From positions 1-40,976 of the forward strand of contig CBFICL010000007.1 of NCBI GenBank assembly GCA_965661165.1: 40,976 nucleotides of DNA, in the 5' to 3' direction. Origin of the DNA: Hepatobacter sp965661165 (GTDB taxonomy: Bacteria; Pseudomonadota; Alphaproteobacteria; Holosporales; Hepatobacteraceae). The position numbers and the translations under genes are program-made. A model generated the notes under the pieces. The model was given only the letters and a program-made list of their open reading frames with translations. It was not told the origin of the DNA and did no database searches. This document shows positions 24,193 through 33,144 of this stretch, in pieces; position 1 is the first letter of the stretch, and each line of letters begins with the position of its first letter.

Positions 24193-24807
24193 TTATTGCA
24201 CGGTGGCCATATCATCTAAAAGGGCATACACCTCACGGCCAAGACGCTCTTGCAGGCACTCAAAACCTGATTCATTCCAACAGAGACGGCAATCCCCAGG
24301 CCCAAGCTCCTCATCAATATTAACCTCAACATTTACGCCCGCCAAACTTCGTAACCGAGACTCTATAAACCCTGCCATGCTTTTATGAACAAAAACTTTA
24401 ATCTTATCTCCCGCAAGCTTTTTGATCACGGGCAGCATTTTTTCTTCTAAATCAGAAGCAACCAACACTTGATTGGCTGCAAGGTGAGGAAAAGCCTTCT
24501 TTAAAATAGACTTCACAAAAAAGACAGAAAGCTTGAGAACCTCGGTGTTTTGTGCCTCATAGACGCTCACAAGATCTTTCATCCTCGTCTCGATGTGGGA
24601 AAGCACCTGCAAAACATCGTTTTCTCTTTTGTTGGCTTGGCTTTCAATACCTTTCTGAAACCCCTCTTGAAACCCTTCTTGAAATTTGTCTTGAAGAGAT
24701 TTTTCCTTTTTTTCTTCTACCAAGCCATCGGGCACTACGGGAACGTTGGTGTCTTGCGGCTTACCTTCATCAAATGAGCGTTCAAATATATATTTACGAA
24801 TCGTCAT
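24193..24807 (-). CDS. fliH: Flagellar assembly protein FliH
   Basis: Regulator of the FliI export ATPase, linking it to the C-ring through FliN. The 204 residues show the FliH pattern: an N-terminal disordered part, a run of Gly-spaced helix repeats (FQEGFQEGFQKGIESQ, about 42-57), a coiled-coil middle and a C-terminal domain (VFVHKSMAGFIESRL, VNIDEELGPGDCRLCW) resembling the vacuolar ATPase E subunit. Similarity is weaker than for its neighbours, as is usual for FliH; position between fliG and fliN supports the call. fliI is not adjacent. Confidence 0.85.
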   Translation of the reverse strand: MTIRKYIFERSFDEGKPQDTNVPVVPDGLVEEKKEKSLQDKFQEGFQEGFQKGIESQANKRENDVLQVLSHIETRMKDLVSVYEAQNTEVLKLSVFFVKSILKKAFPHLAANQVLVASDLEEKMLPVIKKLAGDKIKVFVHKSMAGFIESRLRSLAGVNVEVNIDEELGPGDCRLCWNESGFECLQERLGREVYALLDDMATVQ

Positions 24808-24816
24808 ACCCCCACC

Positions 24817-25839
24817 TTACGCAATCATGGCATCATCCGAGCCTGCATCGGCGATCACAAGGTCGCCATCTTTTTGCATCTGTTTGACCACACTGATAAT
24901 CGACCGCTGCGCTTTCTCCATATCGGAAACACGCACCGCGCCCAAACCATCGATATCTTCTTGCAAGAATTTAGCAGCGCGTTCTGACATGTTGCTGAAG
25001 AAGTGTTCTCGCACTTTCATAGGCACTTTTTTAAGGCTCAAAGCAAGCTCACTCTTATCGACAGCAGAAATCACTTTTTGGATATCCGCACTATCAATGC
25101 GCAGCATATCTTCAAAGGTAAACATCAAGGCGCGCACGCGGGCCGCTGATTCGGGGATCTGCTTTTCTAAGAATTCCATCACACGATCGCCCGTGACTTG
25201 GTCAAAGGCATTCAAGATTTCTGCCACCACACGATGGGGGTCAAAGGCATTGGTGCCGCCTTTCTTAAATTCTTCCATAAATTCAGACTTGATAAAGGCC
25301 TGGATCTCAGACAAAACTGCCACCTTCACGGGTGTAGCCTTTAAGATGCGCACAATGACATCCATCGACGTATCTTCATCAAACATTTTAAGAATATGTG
25401 CCGCTCTGGCTGACGTGAGGCGGGCCAAAATCACCGAAGCCGTTTGTATGTCTTCTTTTTTGAGAAAGTTGGCCAACATATTTTCATTAACCGTGGACAG
25501 CTGCTCCCAGATCCCCTCTTCATCACTTTCCACACCATCAAGCACCTGCTTCATGCGATCCTTACCAAACATAGATTCCAGCAACTTTTTCGTACCTGAA
25601 AAATTGCCTGACACCATGCTGCCCTCATGCATCAGATGCAAAAAATCTGTGAGCACATTCTTCACAACGGTGGGATCTAGTATGCCTAAATTAGACATCG
25701 CTGGCGTCAACGTCCACAGCTCGCGATTTTCCATTTGACCAAAGACCGCCTTTTGCGCATCACCATACAAACTGAGCATCAGTGCCGCAGCTTTGTCCTT
25801 ATTAAATCGTAAATTATTGTTGATAATGCGTGATACCAT
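24817..25839 (-). CDS. fliG: Flagellar motor switch protein FliG
   Basis: Rotor protein that contacts MotA stators and FliF. The 340 residues contain the N-terminal FliF-binding domain (DKAAALMLSLYGDAQKAVF), the middle FliM-binding domain (HRVVAEILNAFD) and the C-terminal torque domain with the charged helix (MFTFEDMLRIDSADIQKVI) carrying the conserved acidic pair. The EHPQ motif at the usual place is not obvious. It is second in the fliF operon, seven bases after fliF. The N-terminus (VSRIINNNLRFNKDK) starts at ATG 25839. Confidence 0.95.
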   Translation of the reverse strand: MVSRIINNNLRFNKDKAAALMLSLYGDAQKAVFGQMENRELWTLTPAMSNLGILDPTVVKNVLTDFLHLMHEGSMVSGNFSGTKKLLESMFGKDRMKQVLDGVESDEEGIWEQLSTVNENMLANFLKKEDIQTASVILARLTSARAAHILKMFDEDTSMDVIVRILKATPVKVAVLSEIQAFIKSEFMEEFKKGGTNAFDPHRVVAEILNAFDQVTGDRVMEFLEKQIPESAARVRALMFTFEDMLRIDSADIQKVISAVDKSELALSLKKVPMKVREHFFSNMSERAAKFLQEDIDGLGAVRVSDMEKAQRSIISVVKQMQKDGDLVIADAGSDDAMIA

Positions 25840-25846
25840 CGTCTTG

Positions 25847-27448
25847 TTACCCTTTCATCCACAAGCGCACAATCGAAGCCGCGCGCTCGGGTTTTTCAAG
25901 AGCTAGCTTGTTGACAAGCGCTCTCAGCTCATCTTCAGGCATTTTTTCCCAACCCTTAAGTTGTTTATCGTCTTCACCGCCTGGGCCTTCAGCACCTTCA
26001 CCACCCTCAAGGGATGCACCCTCGGCCCCTGCCATTGCCACCTGTAACCCCTCAGCACCTTCGTCCGTGGCGGGTTTGAGATAGGGGCGAATGCCAAAGA
26101 AAAAAAGTACCAGCGCAAAGAACCCCAGAAGGGCAATCTCTGCCAAGCGCATGAGGTTTTCTTCAGAGAGAGATGGCAACCAGCTAGATGACCCCATGTT
26201 TTCTTCTTCGGGTCGGTGGAATCTCAGGTTCTCCACATCCACCACATCACCACGATCTTGCTGATAGCCCACCACGGCCTGAATCAGCCGCTTGTATTTT
26301 TCCATCTCTTCAGGTGTGCGGTCTGCATACGCCTCTTCACCTTGTTCATTTTTGGTATAGGTGCCATCAATGACCACAGCTACAGACAAACGCTTGACAC
26401 CCCCCAACCCCCGCACAGCCGTGCGCACGGTCTTTGAAATCTCATAGTTGGTGGTTTCTTCTGTTTTGTTAGATTCAGATGTCGACCCTTTCCCCGAGGC
26501 GCCCGGAGCCTGTTGCACATTGGGCATTTCTTGCTGCACGCCCGTGGCGGGTTCTTGCGCATTATTAGATTGATTACTGTCATTCACGCTTTGTTGTGAG
26601 CGCACCACCTGACCGTCTGGATTAAAGGTCTCTGACTGCTCCGTGATGCTGTCATAGTCAAGGTCAGCACTGACCTCAGCGCGCACACTCCCGGCCCCCA
26701 AGGATTGCTCAAGAAGAGATTCAATCATGCGGCCAAGGCGCGTTTCATAAACCACCCGTCTTTCTTCTGCTTCGCGGGACACATCGCGCGCATTTTTCTC
26801 AGAATCAGAGGCCAATAACACACCACGATCATCCAAAATCGATACACCCTCCACCTGAAGCTCGGGCACGGCAGAAGACACAAGGTAGCGAATAGCTTGC
26901 ACCTGTCCTTCAGAAAGGGTGGACAAGGATCGCATGCGCAACACCACCGCCGCAGAGGGTTTGCGTTTTTCCTTAGAAAAAATCTTACGCTCAGGCATCA
27001 CAATATGCACGCGCGCCTGTGCCACGCTCTGGATGGTTTGAATAGTGCGTGACAGCTCTCCCTCAAGGGCACGCACTAGGTTCACATTTTGCACAAAGCT
27101 TGTGGTGCCTAAAGCGTCTGACTTATCGAAAATCTCATACCCCATGGTGCTGCCGGCAGACACGCCCATCTCCGCCAGCGACATACGCGCCCGCAACAAT
27201 TGCGAGGAAGGCACATAAATCTCGCCGCGCTTCATTTCAAAGCTAATATTATGAGACTGAAGGCCATCCAAGATCTTGCCACTCTCTTGCGGGTCCATAT
27301 CTCGATAGAGAAGAGACATATCTGATTGCCCAAATCGCATAAAGATAAAGACGATCAGCCCTAAAAACCCAAGGGCCGACCCTGAAAAAAAGAGCAGCCT
27401 TCCAGCGCCCATATCTTTGAGTCTTGTGAGCAGCTTTTCAAAATCCAT
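25847..27448 (-). CDS. fliF: Flagellar MS-ring protein FliF
   Basis: Builds the inner-membrane ring of the basal body. Two membrane helices bracket a periplasmic domain: LLFFSGSALGFLGLIVFIFM (about 19-38) and LAEIALLGFFALVLFFFGI (near 432-450). Typical blocks include DMDPQESGKILDGLQ, ARVHIVMPERKIFSKEKRKPSAAV and VQAIRYLVSSAVPELQ. A Gln/Asn/Ser-rich loop (about 275-330) replaces the disordered insertion of the family. The C-terminus (LRALVNKLALEKPERAASIVRLWMKG) is the FliG-binding peptide. It is first in the operon. A CtrA-like site lies just upstream and dnaG is divergent, 197 bases away. Confidence 0.97.
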   Translation of the reverse strand: MDFEKLLTRLKDMGAGRLLFFSGSALGFLGLIVFIFMRFGQSDMSLLYRDMDPQESGKILDGLQSHNISFEMKRGEIYVPSSQLLRARMSLAEMGVSAGSTMGYEIFDKSDALGTTSFVQNVNLVRALEGELSRTIQTIQSVAQARVHIVMPERKIFSKEKRKPSAAVVLRMRSLSTLSEGQVQAIRYLVSSAVPELQVEGVSILDDRGVLLASDSEKNARDVSREAEERRVVYETRLGRMIESLLEQSLGAGSVRAEVSADLDYDSITEQSETFNPDGQVVRSQQSVNDSNQSNNAQEPATGVQQEMPNVQQAPGASGKGSTSESNKTEETTNYEISKTVRTAVRGLGGVKRLSVAVVIDGTYTKNEQGEEAYADRTPEEMEKYKRLIQAVVGYQQDRGDVVDVENLRFHRPEEENMGSSSWLPSLSEENLMRLAEIALLGFFALVLFFFGIRPYLKPATDEGAEGLQVAMAGAEGASLEGGEGAEGPGGEDDKQLKGWEKMPEDELRALVNKLALEKPERAASIVRLWMKG

Positions 27449-27460
27449 GGGTTTTCTTAT

Positions 27461-27487
27461 ATGACACGCGCGTCAACACACATTTAA
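27461..27487 (-). promoter_or_regulatory. Possible CtrA-like box and palindrome before fliF
   Basis: On the minus strand TTAA-N7-TTGAC (27472-27487) differs by one base from the CtrA consensus that drives fliF in Caulobacter. Overlapping it, TTGACGCGCGTGTCAT at 27461-27476 resembles the TGACA-N3-TGTCA operator but has half-sites one base further apart. The site is only 13-39 bases before the start codon, so any transcript would have a short leader. Confidence 0.3.
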
Positions 27488-27645
27488 AACAGATTTTTCA
27501 TGGATTTTATGAGAAAATGTCTTAACAAAAAGACAATGACTGGGCTTTTTCACAAGGCAGCGTACGCGGCGCGTTTCTTCCTGTGAGGAAAAAAAGTGCC
27601 TCTTGTGTTTTGTGATGTTTTTTCTTAAAGTGAGCTGAGGTTTGT

Positions 27646-29412
27646 ATGGGAAGAAACAGCGTGGATCGTTCTTATATTCAAACCCTCAAAAACCGTCTCG
27701 TGCTTTCTGATGTTATTGGCCCTTTTGTACGGCTCAAAAAAAAGGGGCAAGAGTTTTGGGGCTGCTGCCCGTTTCACCATGAAAAAACACCTTCCTTTAA
27801 GGTGAATGACGAGCGGGGCGCCTATCACTGCTTTGGATGCGGCGCACGCGGCGATGCCCTCACGTTTTTGCAAGAAAAAAGCGGCCTTTCCTTTCAAGAG
27901 GCCCTTGAGGACTTATCTCGCAAAGCCGGCATGACCTTACCTGAAACGCGTCAGGAACCGCCTGTCCATGCGTCTCTTTTTACCACCCTCAAAGAGGCTG
28001 ACCGCTTTTTTCAAAACACACTTCACGCTCCAGAAGGGTTAGCTGCCCGTCACTATCTTGAAAAGCGTGGCGTTTCTCATGAGGCTATTCAGCGTTTTGG
28101 CCTCGGCGTGACCCCTACGCAGCCCCAAGCTTTTCTTGACACTTTTCGCAAAAAAGCCATCCCAGATCTTATCACAAGTGGCCTGGCCAACCAGAAAGAA
28201 ACGCGTCTTACGCCCCACTTTCATAAGCGCCTCATGTTTCCCTTAAGAGACACACAGGGCCGAACCCTGGGCTTTGGTGGACGCACCTTGGGGAGCAGTC
28301 GCATCAAATATATCAACTCTCCCGAAACCCCGGTGTTTTCGAAGCAGACTTATCTCTATGGCCTGTATGAGGCGCGTGCCTATCCTCCCCTCAAAAACAA
28401 ACCACTTGTGTTTGTGGAAGGATATTTGGATGTCATCGCCCTTCAATCTCACCACATCGCCCGCGCGGTGGCTCCGTTGGGAACGGAGTTAAGTCACCAC
28501 CAGCTGGACATGGCCTGGAAATGTAGCCCCCATATTATCTTATGTTTTGACGGTGACGAAGCAGGCAGGCGGGCGTCTTTAAAGGCTGCTGAAAAAGCCT
28601 TGTCTCACATCACAGACACACGCACACTCAGCATTGCCTGGTTGGAAGAAGGCGAAGATCCACAAAGCCTGATCCACAAAAACCAAAATCAGACCCTCAA
28701 TGCCGCCCTTGAGGGCAGTCAGCCGCTGTGTGATGCCCTTTTTGATGCATTACGCGCGCGCTATGACATGCACACACCCGAAGGACAGGCGCAGCTGCAA
28801 AAACATTACAAAATCTGGACCGAAAGCATTAGCTCACCCGACCTGCGCGCTGGCTATCGGCGCGCCTTTTCCCAAAAATTTTGGGATCATGTCAGGGGGA
28901 AGCACACTGCCCGCCCCCATGGTCTAAGACGTCCTCCCATCAACGCCACGAAAACCCGCACCTTGCAAGAAAAAATTATGATCGCGACGTTGATTCACCA
29001 TCCACATCTTTTGGTTGATCATCTTGAAACCTTTGCGGGCATCCCCTTTTCACCTGCTCTGGCGCCTCTGCAGCAAGGTCTTTTGACATGGGCGTGTGAG
29101 CCTCATCACGAGATCACAACAACCTCTCTTAAGGAAAATTTGCATCAGCAAACCTTAACGTCCGATCTACGCAAACTTGAAGAGACACCAGGCCTTGCCA
29201 ATGCAGCTCCTTTTTCGTCCCCCACATCCCCAAGGGATCAAACCGAGAAAGGACTGCTTGATCTCTTTGCACATTTCGGCAAGAATAAACACTTGAAGGA
29301 AGATATCTCAAAGGCGGAGGCTTGCTTTGCACAGAATATGCATGAGAGTGCCTGGCAGCGTTTGCGGAAACTACGCGATATCTATCACAAGAAACCTTAC
29401 GTCATGCAATGA
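27646..29412 (+). CDS. dnaG: DNA primase
   Basis: Synthesises RNA primers at the replication fork. The N-terminal zinc ribbon has C41, H44, C62 and C65 (CPFHHEKTPSF, HCFGCG). The catalytic core follows (GRTLGFGGR, KYINSPETP), and the TOPRIM domain has FVEGYLD and CFDGDEAGRRA. The C-terminal helicase-binding region (about 440-588) is poorly conserved, as usual. The 588 residues are a normal length. The ATG at 27646 begins MGRNSVDRSYI. rpoD starts nine bases after the stop, the conserved macromolecular-synthesis arrangement. It is divergent from the flagellar operon. Confidence 0.97.
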   Translation: MGRNSVDRSYIQTLKNRLVLSDVIGPFVRLKKKGQEFWGCCPFHHEKTPSFKVNDERGAYHCFGCGARGDALTFLQEKSGLSFQEALEDLSRKAGMTLPETRQEPPVHASLFTTLKEADRFFQNTLHAPEGLAARHYLEKRGVSHEAIQRFGLGVTPTQPQAFLDTFRKKAIPDLITSGLANQKETRLTPHFHKRLMFPLRDTQGRTLGFGGRTLGSSRIKYINSPETPVFSKQTYLYGLYEARAYPPLKNKPLVFVEGYLDVIALQSHHIARAVAPLGTELSHHQLDMAWKCSPHIILCFDGDEAGRRASLKAAEKALSHITDTRTLSIAWLEEGEDPQSLIHKNQNQTLNAALEGSQPLCDALFDALRARYDMHTPEGQAQLQKHYKIWTESISSPDLRAGYRRAFSQKFWDHVRGKHTARPHGLRRPPINATKTRTLQEKIMIATLIHHPHLLVDHLETFAGIPFSPALAPLQQGLLTWACEPHHEITTTSLKENLHQQTLTSDLRKLEETPGLANAAPFSSPTSPRDQTEKGLLDLFAHFGKNKHLKEDISKAEACFAQNMHESAWQRLRKLRDIYHKKPYVMQ

Positions 29413-29421
29413 GGGTATGTT

Positions 29422-31236
29422 ATGAATGATTCTGTTTCCCCCACACTTTCTGAATCAGAGGCCGAGGGCTCGGGGGTTTTAGAGGCCATCACAGCCCTTG
29501 CCAAAAAGAAAGGCGCCGTCACCCACGAGGATATTGCTTCCTTGCTTTCAGAAGCGCAACTGAAAACAGACCCTATTGAATCTATTCTGGCTTACCTTTC
29601 TGAAAAAGGCATTGACGTTGTCGACGATGATGAGTTGGAAGAAAAAAATAACCTTGAGGGGCTGATTGCTTCCGACACCCGAGAAGAAACCCCTGAGGAA
29701 GACCGCAATCTTCCACGCACAGATGATCCTGTGCGTCTTTACCTACGGGAAATGGGCAACATCTGCCTTCTCTCTCGGGAAGAAGAAATCGAAATTGCCA
29801 AGCGCATTGAAAATGGTCAAGAACGCGTGTTGGGTGCCATTTGCCGCAGCCCTCTGGCTTCTGACCTCTTCACCATGTGGCGCACACACATCAAAGAAGA
29901 AGAAATGTCGCTGCGTGAGCTGATTGACCTGGAGGGTATGAACACCCAGGAACAACGGGAAGAGCGAGAGCAAAATCCATCCGAAGAGGAAATGGATAGC
30001 GATCTTGACGATGACGACAAGGAAGAAGACGAACCCGCAGAAACCCTCTCTCTTGACGAGTTGGAAGAAAAGTTTCGTGAAGATATTTTGAAAAAAATGG
30101 CCCTTGTGTGCAAGAAGCTCAAAAAACTGACCTCCCCCAAAGTGGACCCCAAGGAAAAAGATGAGCTCCAGCATGACCTGGTCATCTTGATTAAGGAGCT
30201 CAAGCTTTCCAACAAAAAAAACAATGTGCTGACACAACAGTTTGACGGCATTTACCACAACCTTGTCTCACTGGATAGGCAGGCCCTTCAATTGGCCTTA
30301 AGCCACGGTGTTGAGCGGGAAGCCTTTTTGGCTCACTATTTAACCCACGGATTAGACAATCTTCCCAAAGATCCCGCCTGGAAAAAAGTGGCAGCTGACC
30401 CCAAAATGAAAACCCTACTTGCTGAGTTTTCAGAGGTTACGAAAAAAGTGCAAACCTCTCTCCAGGATTTTCGCGATATTATCTCCACCATGCACAAGGG
30501 CAAGAAAGAAACAGATGAAGCCAAGAAAGAAATGGTGGAAGCTAATTTGCGACTTGTGATTTCCATTGCCAAAAAATACACAAACCGCGGCCTTCAGTTC
30601 CTTGACCTGATCCAAGAGGGCAACATTGGCCTCATGAAAGCCGTGGATAAGTTTGAATACCAACGCGGCTACAAATTTTCCACCTATGCCACGTGGTGGA
30701 TTCGCCAGGCTATTACGCGATCCATCGCCGACCAGGCGCGTACGATTCGGATTCCTGTGCATATGATTGAAACCATTAATCGTCTTGTGCGCATGTCCCG
30801 CCAGATTCTGCATGAAACAGGCCGTGAACCCATGCCTGAAGAGCTTTCCGAAAAACTGGATTTGCCGCTTGAAAAGGTGAAAAAGGTACTCAAAATCGCC
30901 AAGGAGCCTATCAGCCTTGAAACGCCTGTGGGCGATGAAGATGACAGCTCGCTAGGTGACTTTATTGAGGACAAGAGCTTGCTCTCTCCCATTGATTCAG
31001 CCGTGCAAAGCAACCTCAAAGATACCACAACCCGCATTCTTTCCACCCTCACAGCACGTGAAGAGCGCGTCATCCGCATGCGTTTTGGCATTGGCACCAA
31101 CGAACATACCCTTGAGGAAGTGGGGCGCAGTTTTAACGTAACGCGTGAACGGGTGCGCCAAATTGAAGCCAAGGCGCTGCGCAAACTTCAGCACCCCAGT
31201 CGTTCAAGAAAATTTCGCAGCTTTCTTGACACATAA
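29422..31236 (+). CDS. rpoD: RNA polymerase sigma factor RpoD (sigma-70)
   Basis: Housekeeping sigma factor, 604 residues. Region 1.1 (about 18-80) and region 1.2 (DDPVRLYLREMGNICLLSREE) are followed by a long acidic nonconserved region (about 160-300, EEEMDSDLDDDDKEEDEP), typical of primary sigma factors. Region 2 (ANLRLVISIAKKY, GNIGLMKAVDKFEYQRGYKF, STYATWWIRQAI) contacts -10, region 3 is IRIPVHMIETINRL, and region 4 (LEEVGRSFNVTRERVRQIEAKALRKL) recognises -35 TTGACA. The TTGACA/TANNNT promoters seen in this window are therefore suited to it. Nine bases separate it from dnaG. Confidence 0.98.
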   Translation: MNDSVSPTLSESEAEGSGVLEAITALAKKKGAVTHEDIASLLSEAQLKTDPIESILAYLSEKGIDVVDDDELEEKNNLEGLIASDTREETPEEDRNLPRTDDPVRLYLREMGNICLLSREEEIEIAKRIENGQERVLGAICRSPLASDLFTMWRTHIKEEEMSLRELIDLEGMNTQEQREEREQNPSEEEMDSDLDDDDKEEDEPAETLSLDELEEKFREDILKKMALVCKKLKKLTSPKVDPKEKDELQHDLVILIKELKLSNKKNNVLTQQFDGIYHNLVSLDRQALQLALSHGVEREAFLAHYLTHGLDNLPKDPAWKKVAADPKMKTLLAEFSEVTKKVQTSLQDFRDIISTMHKGKKETDEAKKEMVEANLRLVISIAKKYTNRGLQFLDLIQEGNIGLMKAVDKFEYQRGYKFSTYATWWIRQAITRSIADQARTIRIPVHMIETINRLVRMSRQILHETGREPMPEELSEKLDLPLEKVKKVLKIAKEPISLETPVGDEDDSSLGDFIEDKSLLSPIDSAVQSNLKDTTTRILSTLTAREERVIRMRFGIGTNEHTLEEVGRSFNVTRERVRQIEAKALRKLQHPSRSRKFRSFLDT

Positions 31237-31668
31237 CAGCCTGTGGCCGCACGATGCGTGACTTATTCAGCAAAGAGATAGTCGCATTGTGAGTGAAGTC
31301 GGTGCGCACATGATGTGCTCTTGTTTCTCTACCTCCTTTTCCCTATCCAATAAAGCATTGCGCACATTGTAGGCAAGGACGTAGGCCGCACTTTATTTGC
31401 CCTTCCTCTTTTTTTGACTCACCCTCCACTTGCTCATGGCCTTCTGCACACCCCACGGGGTTTATCGCCTCCGCCTCTCTTACCATGCCCCCGATGTCAA
31501 ACATATGACGTCAGACATATAGCAAAAGGTGCAAACTTTTTATACCCCTTGCCCTCGCGGCATCCATGCTTATTTTTATATATTTTATACAAAAAAATAA
31601 TAAAATTATTGTATTTTTTATATAAAAAATATAAATAAATGAGTAGAGAAAATTCAGGAGAAGAGGCG
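31237..31668 (+). other. Long noncoding leader between rpoD and the tandem exported genes
   Basis: About 430 bases without a supported gene. It holds a 13-base inverted repeat GCACATGATGTGC (31306-31318), a direct repeat TCARACATAT with period 14 (31497-31506 and 31511-31520), and a roughly 75-base block (31565-31640) almost entirely A and T with the self-complementary AATAATAAAATTATT. The AT block ends about 25 bases before the start of the next gene and probably contains its promoter. The base composition is unlike the rest of the window. Confidence 0.5.
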
Positions 31669-32388
31669 ATGATCCGTATTACTTTCTTAGGCTTATGTTT
31701 TCTTGTCAAGGGGCTCACAGCCCTGCCTTCCCCACATGAGGTCCCCAAAATATGCGAGGATCAGGCAACCTTTGAAGAGACGAGCCATACACCTTCCTCT
31801 TATCCCCCCCTACACAGTTCCAAAGGCACACTTTCTGATCACGCTGACTATGCGTGTGAGGACAAGCTTGAGCGTTCTTTGGTGCCAACAAAGCATCACC
31901 AAGGTTTTTCATGGTTATCACTGATGAAGAAGGCTCTGATCATGCCTTTAGACGGTCTGCACTCTGTAGCCACGTGTGTGGCGTCTCCAACCAAACTTTT
32001 ATCTTTGTTTATGTTTAGTTCCTTGTTGTCATATGGACTCGGCAACACACCTTCCAATGCTGAGAGCCCAGGTCCCCAATTTCTTACGTTCCGTTATGAA
32101 AAAAAGGTGTCCATTTCCTGTGATGACATTGATGACAAGCCATGGTGTGACTATAACATTGGGTTTTCACGTGCTGACGATGTTGATGTCCTTTTACGCA
32201 CACTCACAAACCGTGATATTGAGCAATCCATGAATCTTTGCAAAAGCTACGGCTGTCAACACATGGAGCTTGATACCTATAAAGGTGGGCCTTCCATCCT
32301 GCACTGCAGTTGTTGTGACTCTCATCACGATGTGCTGTCTGTGCTTTTGCCTGAAACCTCTCCTTCCCAAACACTCCCCCTCCTCTAA
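31669..32388 (+). CDS. Exported protein of unknown function, tandem paralogue 1
   Basis: ATG 31669 is chosen: AGGAGA stands about nine bases upstream and a signal peptide (MIRITFLGLCFLVKGLTALP) begins there; the frame is open from 31639. After a polar linker, a segment PLDGLH...SP followed by a hydrophobic helix (KLLSLFMFSSLLSYGLG) lies mid-protein. The C-terminal 100 residues carry cysteines (ISCDDIDDKPWCDYNI, LCKSYGC, HCSCCDS). The next gene has the same order of parts: signal peptide, PLD..H..SP, hydrophobic helix ending in LLS...G, and a Cys-containing C-terminus with DIEQSMNLC matching AVQEALSVC. No family is recognised. It may be membrane-anchored with disulfide-bonded domains outside. 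Confidence 0.65.
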   Translation: MIRITFLGLCFLVKGLTALPSPHEVPKICEDQATFEETSHTPSSYPPLHSSKGTLSDHADYACEDKLERSLVPTKHHQGFSWLSLMKKALIMPLDGLHSVATCVASPTKLLSLFMFSSLLSYGLGNTPSNAESPGPQFLTFRYEKKVSISCDDIDDKPWCDYNIGFSRADDVDVLLRTLTNRDIEQSMNLCKSYGCQHMELDTYKGGPSILHCSCCDSHHDVLSVLLPETSPSQTLPLL

Positions 32389-32398
32389 AGGTCATACA

Positions 32399-33079
32399 AT
32401 GCTTCGTTATCACACACTTTTTATATCTTTATTGGTTTTTCTCACCCTAGGATTCTTCATAACGCCCCACGTGCGCGCCACACGTGATGATCATAACCTT
32501 GTGCACAAGCAGGTTGAACATGTGCAAAAAACATCTACCCATGTTTCTTCCCTTGCGTCTTTCTTAACGTCTCCGTTAGACATCGCTCACCATATGGCTA
32601 TATCCCTGATTAAATCCCCTGGTAACATTCTTTGTATGACCGGGATGCTCTTAAGCACATATATCGCAGGCACCCTGGCTGAAGATCCCAACCCAGAGCC
32701 AAATATGCACATTGGACATGGACGCATCATCCCTCATCAAAACGCCTTAGCAGAACGTGATGCATATACCTTCCAACGATTTGGAAATCACGCTGTGGTT
32801 CAAACAGATTGTTTGCGGCTAACTGATCCAATCACTGCATGCCATCAAACCATCTGGGATGGTGAGGGGGAGAATGAGAATGTTCAATTTGATGGACCAT
32901 TAATCACAGAGCACAGAGCCGTTCAAGAAGCCCTGTCTGTGTGTCATCTTCGTGACTATGAAAGCTTAACCCTTTTACAATTTTCCCCTGACGATGCAAA
33001 TGACGCCTTGCTTTTCTGCCACGACGTTCAAGGAAATAGAGAACCTATGGTCACATCTTATGAAAAGGAGGAGCTCTAA
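32399..33079 (+). CDS. Exported protein of unknown function, tandem paralogue 2
   Basis: ATG 32399 is chosen: AAAGG lies seven bases upstream and a clear signal peptide (MLRYHTLFISLLVFLTLGFF, cleavage near VRA) starts there; the frame extends back to 32270 inside the preceding gene, which ends ten bases before this start. The mature protein has a polar region, PLDIAH...KSP, a hydrophobic segment (NILCMTGMLLSTYIAG), an acidic Asn/Pro turn (EDPNPEPN) and a C-terminal part with cysteines (QTDCLRL, ITACHQTI, LSVCHLRD, LLFCHDV). The architecture parallels paralogue 1, so the pair arose by duplication. It is convergent with motB. The function is unknown. Confidence 0.65.
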   Translation: MLRYHTLFISLLVFLTLGFFITPHVRATRDDHNLVHKQVEHVQKTSTHVSSLASFLTSPLDIAHHMAISLIKSPGNILCMTGMLLSTYIAGTLAEDPNPEPNMHIGHGRIIPHQNALAERDAYTFQRFGNHAVVQTDCLRLTDPITACHQTIWDGEGENENVQFDGPLITEHRAVQEALSVCHLRDYESLTLLQFSPDDANDALLFCHDVQGNREPMVTSYEKEEL

Positions 33080-33144
33080 GCGCACACCCCCTTCATCAAC
33101 GGAAGATGTGAGAAGGCAACGTGCAGAGCCAAAGCGGGGACATC

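Noticed and set aside
23378..24388. 336-codon plus-strand open frame opposite flbD, fliN and fliH
   Set aside because: It is the antisense of well-supported flagellar genes, has no recognisable protein pattern and no ribosome site.
24746..25738. 330-codon plus-strand open frame opposite fliG
   Set aside because: Ser/Thr/Ile-rich antisense translation of fliG; no independent support.
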